This document shows, one piece after another, positions 9,763 to 17,041 of a stretch of DNA of 64,000 nt. Position 1 is the first letter of the stretch. Every line of letters starts with the position of its first letter. Origin of the DNA: Burkholderia sp. 4M9327F10 (GTDB taxonomy: Bacteria; Pseudomonadota; Gammaproteobacteria; Burkholderiales; Burkholderiaceae); contig NZ_SCNV01000009.1 in the NCBI RefSeq assembly GCF_005503145.1, positions 121,240 to 185,239 on the forward strand. The letters are read 5' to 3'. The notes beneath the pieces are model-generated. The model had not been told where the DNA came from, made no database searches, and saw only the letters and a program-made list of their open reading frames with translations. The position numbers and the translations under genes are program-made.

Positions 9763-11061
9763 CTACGCCGTGTGGCGACGTCGCGACGCCGCCGCGATCG
9801 CCTGCTCGACGAACGCAGCAGCGTCGAGGCAACGTGCATCGTCCCATGGCCGGCCTATCACCTGCACGCCGATCGGACCGCCTCGCGCGCCCCAAAGTCC
9901 GGGAACGTTCACGCACGGGCATCCCAGCAACGTCCAGTTACGATTGAACGCGGGATCTCCCGTCGAGCCCAGGCCATCGGGCGCCTCATCCGGCGCACTT
10001 GGCGTCAGCAGTCCGGTGATGCCGTTGAAGAGTTCGGCCAGGCTGTCCTTCGCCTGCGCCATCAGAACGCACGCTTTGGCATACGTCGCCGCATCGACCG
10101 CGGCTGCACGCTCAAGAAACCCAGCGAGCATCGGCGACAGATCGACGCGATGACGATCGTACTCGAATCCCAACGATTGGTAAGCCTCGTAGCGTTGAAT
10201 CGTGTCGTGTGCGGCAACCATGTCTGCCATCCACGATCCGAAGCGGATCCGCCGGACCCGGCCGCCGGCATCCTCGATGGCTCGCACGGCGGTGTCAAGC
10301 GCAGTGCTGGCGTTGGCCGACGGTTCGGTCCACGGATAGCTATCGGGGACGGCGAACACCGGGCCGTCCGTCACCTCATCCACGGCCAGCCGGCGGCCCG
10401 ACAGGACCTGCGCGAGATAAGCCACGTCGCGCACGCCCGCGGCAAACAGGCCGACCGTGTCGAACGACCACGAGAAGCATTTCATGCCGACGGTCGGCAG
10501 CATGCCGAACGTCGGCTTGTAACCGGCAATACCGCAGAACGACGCAGGCCGGATGGTCGAGCCGCCGGTTTGCGAACCAACCGCGAACGGCACCATGCCC
10601 GCGGCAACGGCAGCCGCCGAACCAGAAGACGAGCCACCCGGGGTGCGCCCCAGGTCGCACGGGTTGCGCGTGGCGGGCGGCGCCATGTAGGCAAACTCGC
10701 TGGTGACGGTCTTGCCCACGATGACACCGCCGTTGCGGCGCAACAGTGTCACGATCGCTGCATCGGACCTGGGCTGGTAGCGTTCGTAGATCGGCGATCC
10801 GTAGCGGGTGGCCAGATCGTACGTGTCAAAGATATCTTTCACGGCGATTGGCAGGCCTGCCAGCGGCCCGTGCGCTGCAGCCACCGACGCCGTCGCGGCT
10901 TCGCGCCGGACAACGGCCGTCATGGCGCCGATGTCGCGGTCGGCCTCCTCGATGCGCGCGAACGTATCGAGAATCAGGCGATCGCGCGCTTGCGGATCGT
11001 TGCCGGTTCGCGAGAGCAGTTCCAGTCCCGAAACCGGCCGATAAAATGAGTTTGAGTTCAT
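9763..11061 (-). CDS. Amidase-signature family amidohydrolase
   Basis: 432 aa amidase-signature enzyme with a readable Ser-cisSer-Lys triad: Lys75 (PIAVKDIFD), the cis-Ser in PGGSSSGSAAAV (144-145) and the nucleophile Ser168 in SQTGGSTIRP. It hydrolyses a carboxamide or related C-N bond to acid plus ammonia. Its place between Liv-type transport genes and amiCR suggests the substrate is imported by this operon. The family includes indoleacetamide hydrolase, AtzF-type hydrolases and GatA-like enzymes, and the sequence alone does not fix the substrate. It lies 23 bp after livF. Confidence 0.88.
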   Translation of the reverse strand: MNSNSFYRPVSGLELLSRTGNDPQARDRLILDTFARIEEADRDIGAMTAVVRREAATASVAAAHGPLAGLPIAVKDIFDTYDLATRYGSPIYERYQPRSDAAIVTLLRRNGGVIVGKTVTSEFAYMAPPATRNPCDLGRTPGGSSSGSAAAVAAGMVPFAVGSQTGGSTIRPASFCGIAGYKPTFGMLPTVGMKCFSWSFDTVGLFAAGVRDVAYLAQVLSGRRLAVDEVTDGPVFAVPDSYPWTEPSANASTALDTAVRAIEDAGGRVRRIRFGSWMADMVAAHDTIQRYEAYQSLGFEYDRHRVDLSPMLAGFLERAAAVDAATYAKACVLMAQAKDSLAELFNGITGLLTPSAPDEAPDGLGSTGDPAFNRNWTLLGCPCVNVPGLWGARGGPIGVQVIGRPWDDARCLDAAAFVEQAIAAASRRRHTA

Positions 11062-11084
11062 CAGGTCTCAGTGAGGGGTCAGTG

Positions 11085-11792
11085 TCAGACGCGCAGGTGC
11101 TCGAAAATCGAACCTGCGGCTCTTTCGTCGCTGGCGTTACCATGATCGATGATTTCGCCTTGCTTCAGCACGGTATAGCGATCGGCAACCTTCAGCGCGA
11201 ACGGAACGTTCTGCTCGATCAGCAAGAGCGTGGTGCCATGACGCTTGCGCTCCCAGAGCAGCGCCTCGGCCAGCCGCTCGATCACGGACGGCTGCAACCC
11301 TTCCGTGATTTCATCGAGCAGGATGATCGATGGGCGCATCATGAGCGCACGGGCCACCAGCAGCATCTTCTGTTCGCCCCCGGAGAGCGTGCCGGCGAGT
11401 TGCTTCAACCGGCTCTTGAACACCGGGAAAACCGGTTCGATTTCGGCAAAGCGTTCGTCGAACACCGATACCTTGGCAAGGCCCAGGCGCAGGTTGTCAC
11501 GAATCGTGAGATCCTGAAACAGCGCATGTTCCTGAGGCGCGTACGCGACGCCCGCTTGCGCGATCCGATGCGGCGCCATGCGGGTAATGTCCTGCCCGCG
11601 CACGCGCACAGTGCCGGTCTTCTTCGGCAGATAACCCATGATCGTCTTGAGCAAGGTGGTCTTGCCCATGCCGTTCTTGCCCAGCAGGGCGACGGCTTCG
11701 CCGTTGGCGAGCGTCATCGACAGCTTGCGAAGCACGACCGACGCCTTGTATCCGCTGGTGACATCCTGCAGCTCCAACGCGATCTGGCTCAT
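11085..11792 (-). CDS. livF: LivF-type ABC transporter ATPase
   Basis: 235 aa ATP-binding subunit of the branched-chain amino acid/urea/amide (HAAT) family. Walker A is GKNGMGKTT, the signature is LSGGEQKM, and Walker B is SIILLDEITEG, followed by an H-loop substitution region 'LLIEQNVPFAL'. The Glu-Gln pattern after the switch strand is typical of LivF. The ATG overlaps the livM-livG stop by 4 bp. Together with LivH, LivM-LivG and the binding protein it forms a complete importer. The amide regulatory context makes short amides or ureides likelier cargo than branched-chain amino acids. Confidence 0.9.
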   Translation of the reverse strand: MSQIALELQDVTSGYKASVVLRKLSMTLANGEAVALLGKNGMGKTTLLKTIMGYLPKKTGTVRVRGQDITRMAPHRIAQAGVAYAPQEHALFQDLTIRDNLRLGLAKVSVFDERFAEIEPVFPVFKSRLKQLAGTLSGGEQKMLLVARALMMRPSIILLDEITEGLQPSVIERLAEALLWERKRHGTTLLLIEQNVPFALKVADRYTVLKQGEIIDHGNASDERAAGSIFEHLRV

Positions 11793-13657
11793 GATGCCTC
11801 CCGGTATGCCGTGTTCGCGCCGGATGCTGCGCTCTGCGCGGTTCCGGCATAAATCGTCCTGACCAGTTCCGAGTTGACCACTTCGTCGAAGTTGCCTTGC
11901 ATCACGATGCGTCCCTGATGCAGGACCACGATGCGAGTAGCAATCTCGGCAACGAAATCGAGGTCGTGCTCGACCAGCAGACAGCAGAGCCGGTAGCGGT
12001 GAGCCAGTGCGGCCAGCACGTCGCCGATTTGCGTGCGCTCTGTTTTGGTCAATCCTGCTGTCGGTTCGTCGAGCAGCACGATGCGTGGCTCAAGCGCGAG
12101 CACCATGGCCAGCTCCAGCGCCTGCTGTTCGCCGTGCGAGAGATCCTTGGCCACCGCATCCAGCTTCTGGTCAAGGCCGGTGGTCCGAACCACCTCGAGT
12201 GCATACGGAGGCAACGAAAGCGTGCCCGCACGCCGGAACAGCGACGGTCGTTCGATGATCGTGCCCGCGATTCGCAGGCATTCCGCCACCGTCAGCGTGT
12301 CGAAGATGTTGGCGTTCTGGAACTTGCGCCCCAGCCCAAAATGCACGCAACGGTCCGGCGGCAGTTGCCGGATATCGTGCCCGCACAGCACAACCGAACC
12401 GGCAGAGCGCTCCGCTCCGTCACTCATGCAGCGCATCAGCGTCGTCTTGCCGGCGCCGTTCGGACCGATCAGGCCAACGAGTTCGCCAGCGTTGGCGTTC
12501 AGGTCGATTCCCTGCAACACCTTGAGACTGCCGAAATTTCTGGCGACCCCCTCCATCTGCAGCGCAGGTTCTGAGCGAGCCTGCACGCTTTCCACCCCGA
12601 CGGCCCGCTCCACCAGTTCGGGTTTGGCGGCGTTGCCCGCGAGATGGCGCAATGGCTTGAGCAGCAACGGCACCATTCCCTGCGGCAACAATACGATCAC
12701 GGCCACAAACGCGGCGCCCAGGATGAGTTGCCACGCAAATGGCATGCTGCCGCTGAGATAGGACGTCCCGACGTTAATCAGAAGCGCGCCGATGACGGGC
12801 CCCCACAGCGTTCCACGACCGCCCAGCGCGACCCAGATAATCAGTTGGGTACCGAGAACGAAGCCGGTCAGCTCGGGCGCGACGACACCGCTGAATGCGC
12901 CGTAGCCGAAACCGGCGAGGCCGGCGATGATCGCGGTCGCTACCAGCAGGACGATCTTGATCAACGACGTATTGATACCGAGGTACGAGCAGCGCGATTC
13001 ATTGTCGCGAATCGCCGCCAGCACGCGGCCGCCGTCGCTGCGTACGAAAAGCCACGCCAGCGCTGCAATCAGCAGCAAGGCGCCGCCGGCGATCCGGTAC
13101 CACGCGTCGAGAGACAGATCGAACGTCTCGTAGCCGGTCAGTCCTGAACTCGAGCCGGTCCATTCACCACCGGACAGCAAGAGCTGACTGAGTACGATCG
13201 GCAGTACAAGCGACATCACAGTCGCGAAAAACGGCGAGGCGCCCCGATAGAAAGACAGCCAGCCCAGCAGCGCCGCGATCGCGGCCGTCGCTGCGATGGC
13301 CGCGCCTAGCGCCAGCACCACATAACCGGCCGAGAAACCGCCGTGCGTGAAGACGAGGCCCGCTGCGTACGCGCCAATGCCGAAAAAGGCAGATTGCCCG
13401 AACGTCAGGTATCCGGTGTACCCCCAGAGGATATCGACCGTCACGGCAACGATCGAAAAGAAGAATGCCTGGATCAGGACATTCAGCAGATACGTGCCGA
13501 ACAGGAACGGACCGACCGCCAGCAGCAGAACGGCAAACCCGCCGATCATCAGCAAGCCGCGTCCGGGCGACAGCTTGCGCCGGCTGGACACCTGCTCGTC
13601 GCGCAACGAGGCATCGCCGATGCCGGCATGTCCCGGCGAAGCACCGACTTTAGCCAT
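11789..13657 (-). CDS. livM-livG: LivM-LivG fusion: ABC permease plus ATPase
   Basis: 622 aa. Residues ~30-320 form a LivM-like permease with about 8-10 membrane segments and motifs such as 'GYTGYLTFGQSAFFGIGAYA' and 'GRGTLWGPVIGALL'. Residues ~365-620 form a LivG-type ATPase with Walker A GPNGAGKTT, signature LSHGEQQALELA and Walker B RIVLLDEPTAGL. These are usually separate genes, but fused LivM-LivG proteins are known in Burkholderiaceae. No internal stop or frame break is visible. It overlaps livH by 8 bp and livF by 4 bp, indicating tight coupling. Confidence 0.9.
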   Translation of the reverse strand: MAKVGASPGHAGIGDASLRDEQVSSRRKLSPGRGLLMIGGFAVLLLAVGPFLFGTYLLNVLIQAFFFSIVAVTVDILWGYTGYLTFGQSAFFGIGAYAAGLVFTHGGFSAGYVVLALGAAIAATAAIAALLGWLSFYRGASPFFATVMSLVLPIVLSQLLLSGGEWTGSSSGLTGYETFDLSLDAWYRIAGGALLLIAALAWLFVRSDGGRVLAAIRDNESRCSYLGINTSLIKIVLLVATAIIAGLAGFGYGAFSGVVAPELTGFVLGTQLIIWVALGGRGTLWGPVIGALLINVGTSYLSGSMPFAWQLILGAAFVAVIVLLPQGMVPLLLKPLRHLAGNAAKPELVERAVGVESVQARSEPALQMEGVARNFGSLKVLQGIDLNANAGELVGLIGPNGAGKTTLMRCMSDGAERSAGSVVLCGHDIRQLPPDRCVHFGLGRKFQNANIFDTLTVAECLRIAGTIIERPSLFRRAGTLSLPPYALEVVRTTGLDQKLDAVAKDLSHGEQQALELAMVLALEPRIVLLDEPTAGLTKTERTQIGDVLAALAHRYRLCCLLVEHDLDFVAEIATRIVVLHQGRIVMQGNFDEVVNSELVRTIYAGTAQSAASGANTAYREAS

Positions 13658-14483
13658 GTGAGAACCCCTTCGGACGAATACGCAGTGTAAGCGCAGCCAG
13701 CACGGCGATGGTCAGGCCACCCAGTACCGGACTGACGAACGTGCTGACCAGAACCTGGCAAGCGCCAAATACGAGGCAGGTGACCAGCAGGCTGATCATC
13801 GAGTAACCCGAAACCATGACCAGCATGAAGGCGCTCACCAGCCAGGCCAATCCCATGTTGGGATCGACGCTCGACAACGGGGTAATGAGCGTGCCGGCCA
13901 GGGACCCCAAAGCAGCACCGAGACTGAACGTGATAAAGCGTATGCGGCCCGAATGAATGCCGAGCCCGCGAGCCAGGTCCTCGTTCATGATCACGGCACG
14001 GGTCTTGACGCCGAACCGCGTGCCTGTGAGCAGCGCGGTCATGAGAGCGCACAAACCGAGCGCGATAGGGATCAACAGCAGGCGATAAGCCGAATAGTCG
14101 GTCCCCGCGATGGAAAAGGCGCCTTTCAGCGGCGTTTCCACGAACTGGACCTCGCGGCCAAAAGCCATGACGATCAGCTGCCCGATCACGATTCCCAGGC
14201 CCCAGGTGGCGAGGATCGCGTCGAGCGGGCGTTTGTAGAGCGGGCGCACGATCACCTGCTCGACGAGCATGCCAACCACGGTGCCGACCACGATCGCCAG
14301 CGGCAGGCTGATCCATGGGTTGAGCTTCAACTGCGTGACCACGAAGCTCGCATACGCACCCGTCGTCAGCAAGGCGCCGTGGGCGAAATTGACGATTTGC
14401 ATCACACCGAAGATCACCATCAATCCGGCGGTCACGATGAACAGCACGGCCGCCGTTGTGAAAATATCCAATGCCAGAACCAT
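13650..14483 (-). CDS. livH: LivH-type ABC transporter permease
   Basis: 277 aa, almost entirely hydrophobic, with roughly eight membrane helices. The N-terminal 'GVMQIVNFAHGALLTTGAYASF' and the later 'SLAGTLITPLSSVDPNMG' are typical of LivH inner-membrane permeases of the HAAT family. It forms the translocation channel with the LivM half of the next gene. It lies 75 bp after the binding-protein gene and overlaps livM-livG. Confidence 0.9.
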   Translation of the reverse strand: MVLALDIFTTAAVLFIVTAGLMVIFGVMQIVNFAHGALLTTGAYASFVVTQLKLNPWISLPLAIVVGTVVGMLVEQVIVRPLYKRPLDAILATWGLGIVIGQLIVMAFGREVQFVETPLKGAFSIAGTDYSAYRLLLIPIALGLCALMTALLTGTRFGVKTRAVIMNEDLARGLGIHSGRIRFITFSLGAALGSLAGTLITPLSSVDPNMGLAWLVSAFMLVMVSGYSMISLLVTCLVFGACQVLVSTFVSPVLGGLTIAVLAALTLRIRPKGFSHG

Positions 14484-14558
14484 TGTCTTCTCCAGTCACC
14501 TCCGCCCGCACGCCGGCAAGGCCCGGCGATCAGGCGGATGCTGCATTCCTTAGCAAGC

Positions 14559-15728
14559 CTACTTGATGTTCGGGCACTGTGCCCCCGGGTCCACGTCCGG
14601 AAAGGATTGCAGGATCTTTACCGAACCGTCCGCCTGAATCTGGCCCAGACGCATGGCGAGAGGCGTATGCCGGCTCTTGTCCATCGACACCGGACCGCGC
14701 GGTCCGTCGAACGACACCTGATCCAGCGCCCGGATCACCTTGGCAGGATCGGTGGACCCTGCTTTCTCGGCCGCCGCCTTGTACAGGAAGAACGCTTCGT
14801 ATTGCGGCTCCGACAACTCGTTCGGCGTCTTCAGGTCTTTGCCAAAGCGCTTGTCCATGGCGGCAAGGAATTTGTCGTTCTCGGGCGAGCCGATACTCGT
14901 CAGGTAGGAGCCCGACATATAGATACCCGTCGCGACGTCACCCATGCTGTGGGCGGTACCTTCGTCGATGGCCAGGTTGCCGTACGGCAGCGTCAGCCCT
15001 GAACCCTTCAACTGCTTGGCGAGCGCCACGTTGGGGGCGCCGCCCGCCGTCGCGCTGATCAGCGCGTCGGGATGCACCGAACGGATCTTGGAGAGAATCG
15101 GCGTCCAGTCGGTGCCGTCGATCGGCAGGTACTCCTCGCCCACTACCTTGCCACCGTGCTGCTCAATGTACTTTTTGGTGAAATCGAGCATGCCGCGGCC
15201 GAACGCATAATCGTTGCCCACCAGATAGAACGTCTTGGCGCCTTTGCTTTTTTCAAAGTAATCGACCACCGGCGCAACCTGTTGCTCCGGTACCCAGCCG
15301 TTCACATACATCCATGGGCTGCACGAGCGGCCTTCATAGAACGAAGTGTAGATAAACGGCTTCTTGCCACGCGCTACGATGGGAAGCGCCGCATTGCGGG
15401 CCGCGCTGGTCTCCATCGAAATGATCGCGTCGACATTCTTCTGAAAGACCAGCGTGTCGTACGCCTTCTGTGCGCCGACCGCGCCGGACGCGTCGTCGGT
15501 AATTTCGAGTTCGACCTGGCGGCCCAGGATACCGCCGGAGGCGTTAATTTCTTCGACCGCCAGTTGCGACGACTGAACCACGGCAGGCGCAACAACGCTA
15601 TTGGCTCCCGACAGGCCGACCGCCACGCCGATCTTGATGGGGTCGGCGGCCAGCACGTCGGCACACGCGCCAACGCCGACTATGGCCGCCATGGCGGCGG
15701 CAAGGAATGGTTTGTTGAACTGGGTCAT
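14559..15728 (-). CDS. Periplasmic amide/branched-chain-amino-acid-type substrate-binding protein
   Basis: 389 aa with a signal peptide (MTQFNKPFLAAAMAAIVGVG, cleavage near ADVLA-AD) and a type 1 periplasmic-binding fold: 'KIGVAVGLSGANSVVAPA', 'AVEEINASGGILGRQVE', 'RNAALPIVARGKKPFIY'. It resembles UrtA/AmiC-class binding proteins, in keeping with amide or urea capture for the LivH/M/G/F importer. The start at 15728 follows a GGAAAT ribosome-binding segment; the frame extends upstream to 15845 without a signal peptide. It is a paralogue of the cytosolic AmiC sensor encoded at the distal end of the same operon. Confidence 0.88.
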   Translation of the reverse strand: MTQFNKPFLAAAMAAIVGVGACADVLAADPIKIGVAVGLSGANSVVAPAVVQSSQLAVEEINASGGILGRQVELEITDDASGAVGAQKAYDTLVFQKNVDAIISMETSAARNAALPIVARGKKPFIYTSFYEGRSCSPWMYVNGWVPEQQVAPVVDYFEKSKGAKTFYLVGNDYAFGRGMLDFTKKYIEQHGGKVVGEEYLPIDGTDWTPILSKIRSVHPDALISATAGGAPNVALAKQLKGSGLTLPYGNLAIDEGTAHSMGDVATGIYMSGSYLTSIGSPENDKFLAAMDKRFGKDLKTPNELSEPQYEAFFLYKAAAEKAGSTDPAKVIRALDQVSFDGPRGPVSMDKSRHTPLAMRLGQIQADGSVKILQSFPDVDPGAQCPNIK

Positions 15729-15789
15729 GGGATTTCCTTTGTAGTGGTCGTGTGGTCTTTCGAGGAACATGCAGGTGCCGGCCAATAGC

Positions 15790-16680
15790 TCACGTATGAG
15801 CAGACGGCCAGCCGGTGCCCAGCATCGGGTCATACACGTCGGCACGCCGGTCGCGCAGCACGTGATTGAAGGTGTTGAGCGTGCGCTCGGCGCGCGTGCG
15901 CTCCAGATCGATCGTGGCGTAAAGGACTTCTTCGCGTTCAGCGCTGGCTGGCCCTGCGACGGGCCACCCGTTGCCTCCTACGATCAGGCTCTGGCCGACG
16001 AACGGCTGACCCCGCTCGTTGCCGATCCGGTTGGCGCACGCAATCACCAGGCCATTGCTGTGCGCAGCGGCCATCGTCAGGGTGGTGGCCATGGCAGGAC
16101 GATCGGCCGGCTGTCCCGCCATCGGCACCCAGTTCGTCGGTACGCAAACGATGTCTGCCCCTTGCATGGCCGCCAGTCGAAATGTTTCGGGAAACCATCC
16201 GTCGTAGCAGATCGCAATGGCAATTCGCCCCACGGGCGTGTCGAAAACCGGCGCGCCGCGGTCGCCAGGCTCGAAGAAGCGATGTTCGTTGTTCCATAGA
16301 TGCAGCTTGCGGTAAATGCCGACGTGACCCGAGGGACCGGTGAGAATGGCCGAGTTGTATAGACGTCTGCCCGCCCGCTCGGCGATGCCGGCGACAATAT
16401 GAATGCCGAGGCGCTGCGCCGTTTCGGTAAAGATCTGAGCGGTCTCCCCGTCCGGCAGCGCTTCTGCAAGCGAGAAGGCCTCGTCGCGGTCTTTGAAGAC
16501 ATAACCGGTGTTAGCCAGCTCGGGCAAGACCACCAGCGACGCGCCTTCGCTGGCGGCGGCTTCAATGTGCCGGACCGCGCGCGCCACGTTATCGAGTTTC
16601 GCGCCGACATGTGGCTGCATCTGAATGCAGGCGATAACGAGGCCCTCGAGGCCCGCTTCTCCAAGACCGTGCTGCAACAT
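15790..16680 (-). CDS. Nitrilase-superfamily carbon-nitrogen hydrolase (aliphatic amidase/omega-amidase type)
   Basis: 296 aa from the ATG at 16680. The Glu-Lys-Cys triad is readable: Glu54 (VLPELANTGY), Lys125 (IYRKLHLWNNE) and Cys158 (AICYDGWFPE). Such enzymes hydrolyse amides, carbamoyl compounds or nitriles. The first-gene position in an AmiC/AmiR-controlled operon points to an amide substrate. Length and motifs fit branch members of ~280-300 aa rather than true nitrilases of ~340 aa. The frame is open upstream to 16764, but that passes through the leader terminator, and GGGGGA sits 10-15 nt before the chosen start. Confidence 0.88.
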   Translation of the reverse strand: MLQHGLGEAGLEGLVIACIQMQPHVGAKLDNVARAVRHIEAAASEGASLVVLPELANTGYVFKDRDEAFSLAEALPDGETAQIFTETAQRLGIHIVAGIAERAGRRLYNSAILTGPSGHVGIYRKLHLWNNEHRFFEPGDRGAPVFDTPVGRIAIAICYDGWFPETFRLAAMQGADIVCVPTNWVPMAGQPADRPAMATTLTMAAAHSNGLVIACANRIGNERGQPFVGQSLIVGGNGWPVAGPASAEREEVLYATIDLERTRAERTLNTFNHVLRDRRADVYDPMLGTGWPSAHT

Positions 16681-16695
16681 TACTTTTCGTCCCCC

Positions 16696-16739
16696 AAAAC
16701 AAAAAACCCCCTCACCAGCGTTGGACGCAAGTTCGGGGG
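16696..16739 (-). terminator. Leader intrinsic terminator upstream of the amide operon
   Basis: Reading leftward, CCCCC at 16739-16735 pairs with GGGGG at 16711-16707. The interior can extend the stem through ACU/GGU and GCGU-CCA-ACGC. It is followed directly by TTTTTTGTTTT (16706-16696) and ends 15 nt before the first start codon. A strong terminator between promoter and first gene is the arrangement expected for antitermination control. AmiR encoded by the same operon is the obvious candidate to relieve it. Confidence 0.82.
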
Positions 16740-16761
16740 CTGCATAGCCTTCCATATGTGG

Positions 16762-16804
16762 CACGGCATCGTTGCCGTGGAGCCGCCAGACAACTTGGTG
16801 GCTC
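16762..16804 (-). promoter_or_regulatory. Candidate ANTAR (AmiR) RNA target: two adjacent hairpins
   Basis: Leftward RNA contains hairpin 1 (16804-16780): GAGCC and CCA pair with UGG and GGCUC around one A/C mismatch, with a 7-nt apical loop AGUUGUC. Directly abutting is hairpin 2 (16779-16762): a perfect 6-bp stem CACGGC/GCCGUG closed by the hexaloop AACGAU. ANTAR targets are known as paired hexaloop hairpins with A at loop position 1 and G at position 4; hairpin 2 fits exactly. Hairpin 1 has A1, but a 7-nt loop by simple pairing, so it deviates. A terminator follows 22 nt later. Confidence 0.7.
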
Positions 16805-16814
16805 AGTGGACGCG

Positions 16815-16843
16815 AATTTAAGAAGCCAAATTCACGATGTCAA
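16815..16843 (-). promoter_or_regulatory. Sigma70-like promoter of the amide operon
   Basis: On the minus strand a perfect -35 TTGACA (16843-16838) is separated by 17 bp from -10 TAAATT (16820-16815, 4/6 match). A start of transcription near 16808 would place hairpin 1 of the leader at the very 5' end of the RNA. It is divergent from the hrpII-box promoter of the next gene, about 100 bp away. Confidence 0.72.
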
Positions 16844-16943
16844 GAGATTTAGCGAAGAGTTTGGAGCGCCTCCAGGGCGAGGGGTTGCCAGCTACGCTTC
16901 AGGGCCGTCAACCACACAGCCTTCGCCTTCCCGGGCGGCTGGC

Positions 16944-17005
16944 TTCGCACGTCTTGCCCTTGCTTCGCGAAATCGGCGAAAACGCGGCGTACCGGATTCT
17001 ATTCT
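16944..17005 (+). promoter_or_regulatory. hrpII box (HrpB-responsive promoter) with -10
   Basis: TTCG at 16944-16947 and TTCG at 16964-16967 are separated by exactly 16 bp. After 32 bp comes TATTCT (17000-17005), matching the YANNNT -10. The TTCG-N16-TTCG element with a -10 about 30-32 bp downstream is the described HrpB/HrpX-dependent promoter layout in Ralstonia (PIP-type in Xanthomonas). It lies 75 bp before the start codon at 17042. A HrpB-like regulator is encoded at 25489. Confidence 0.75.
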
Positions 17006-17041
17006 CGTGTCAGCAAACTGACCCCACCCACGAGGATTGCA

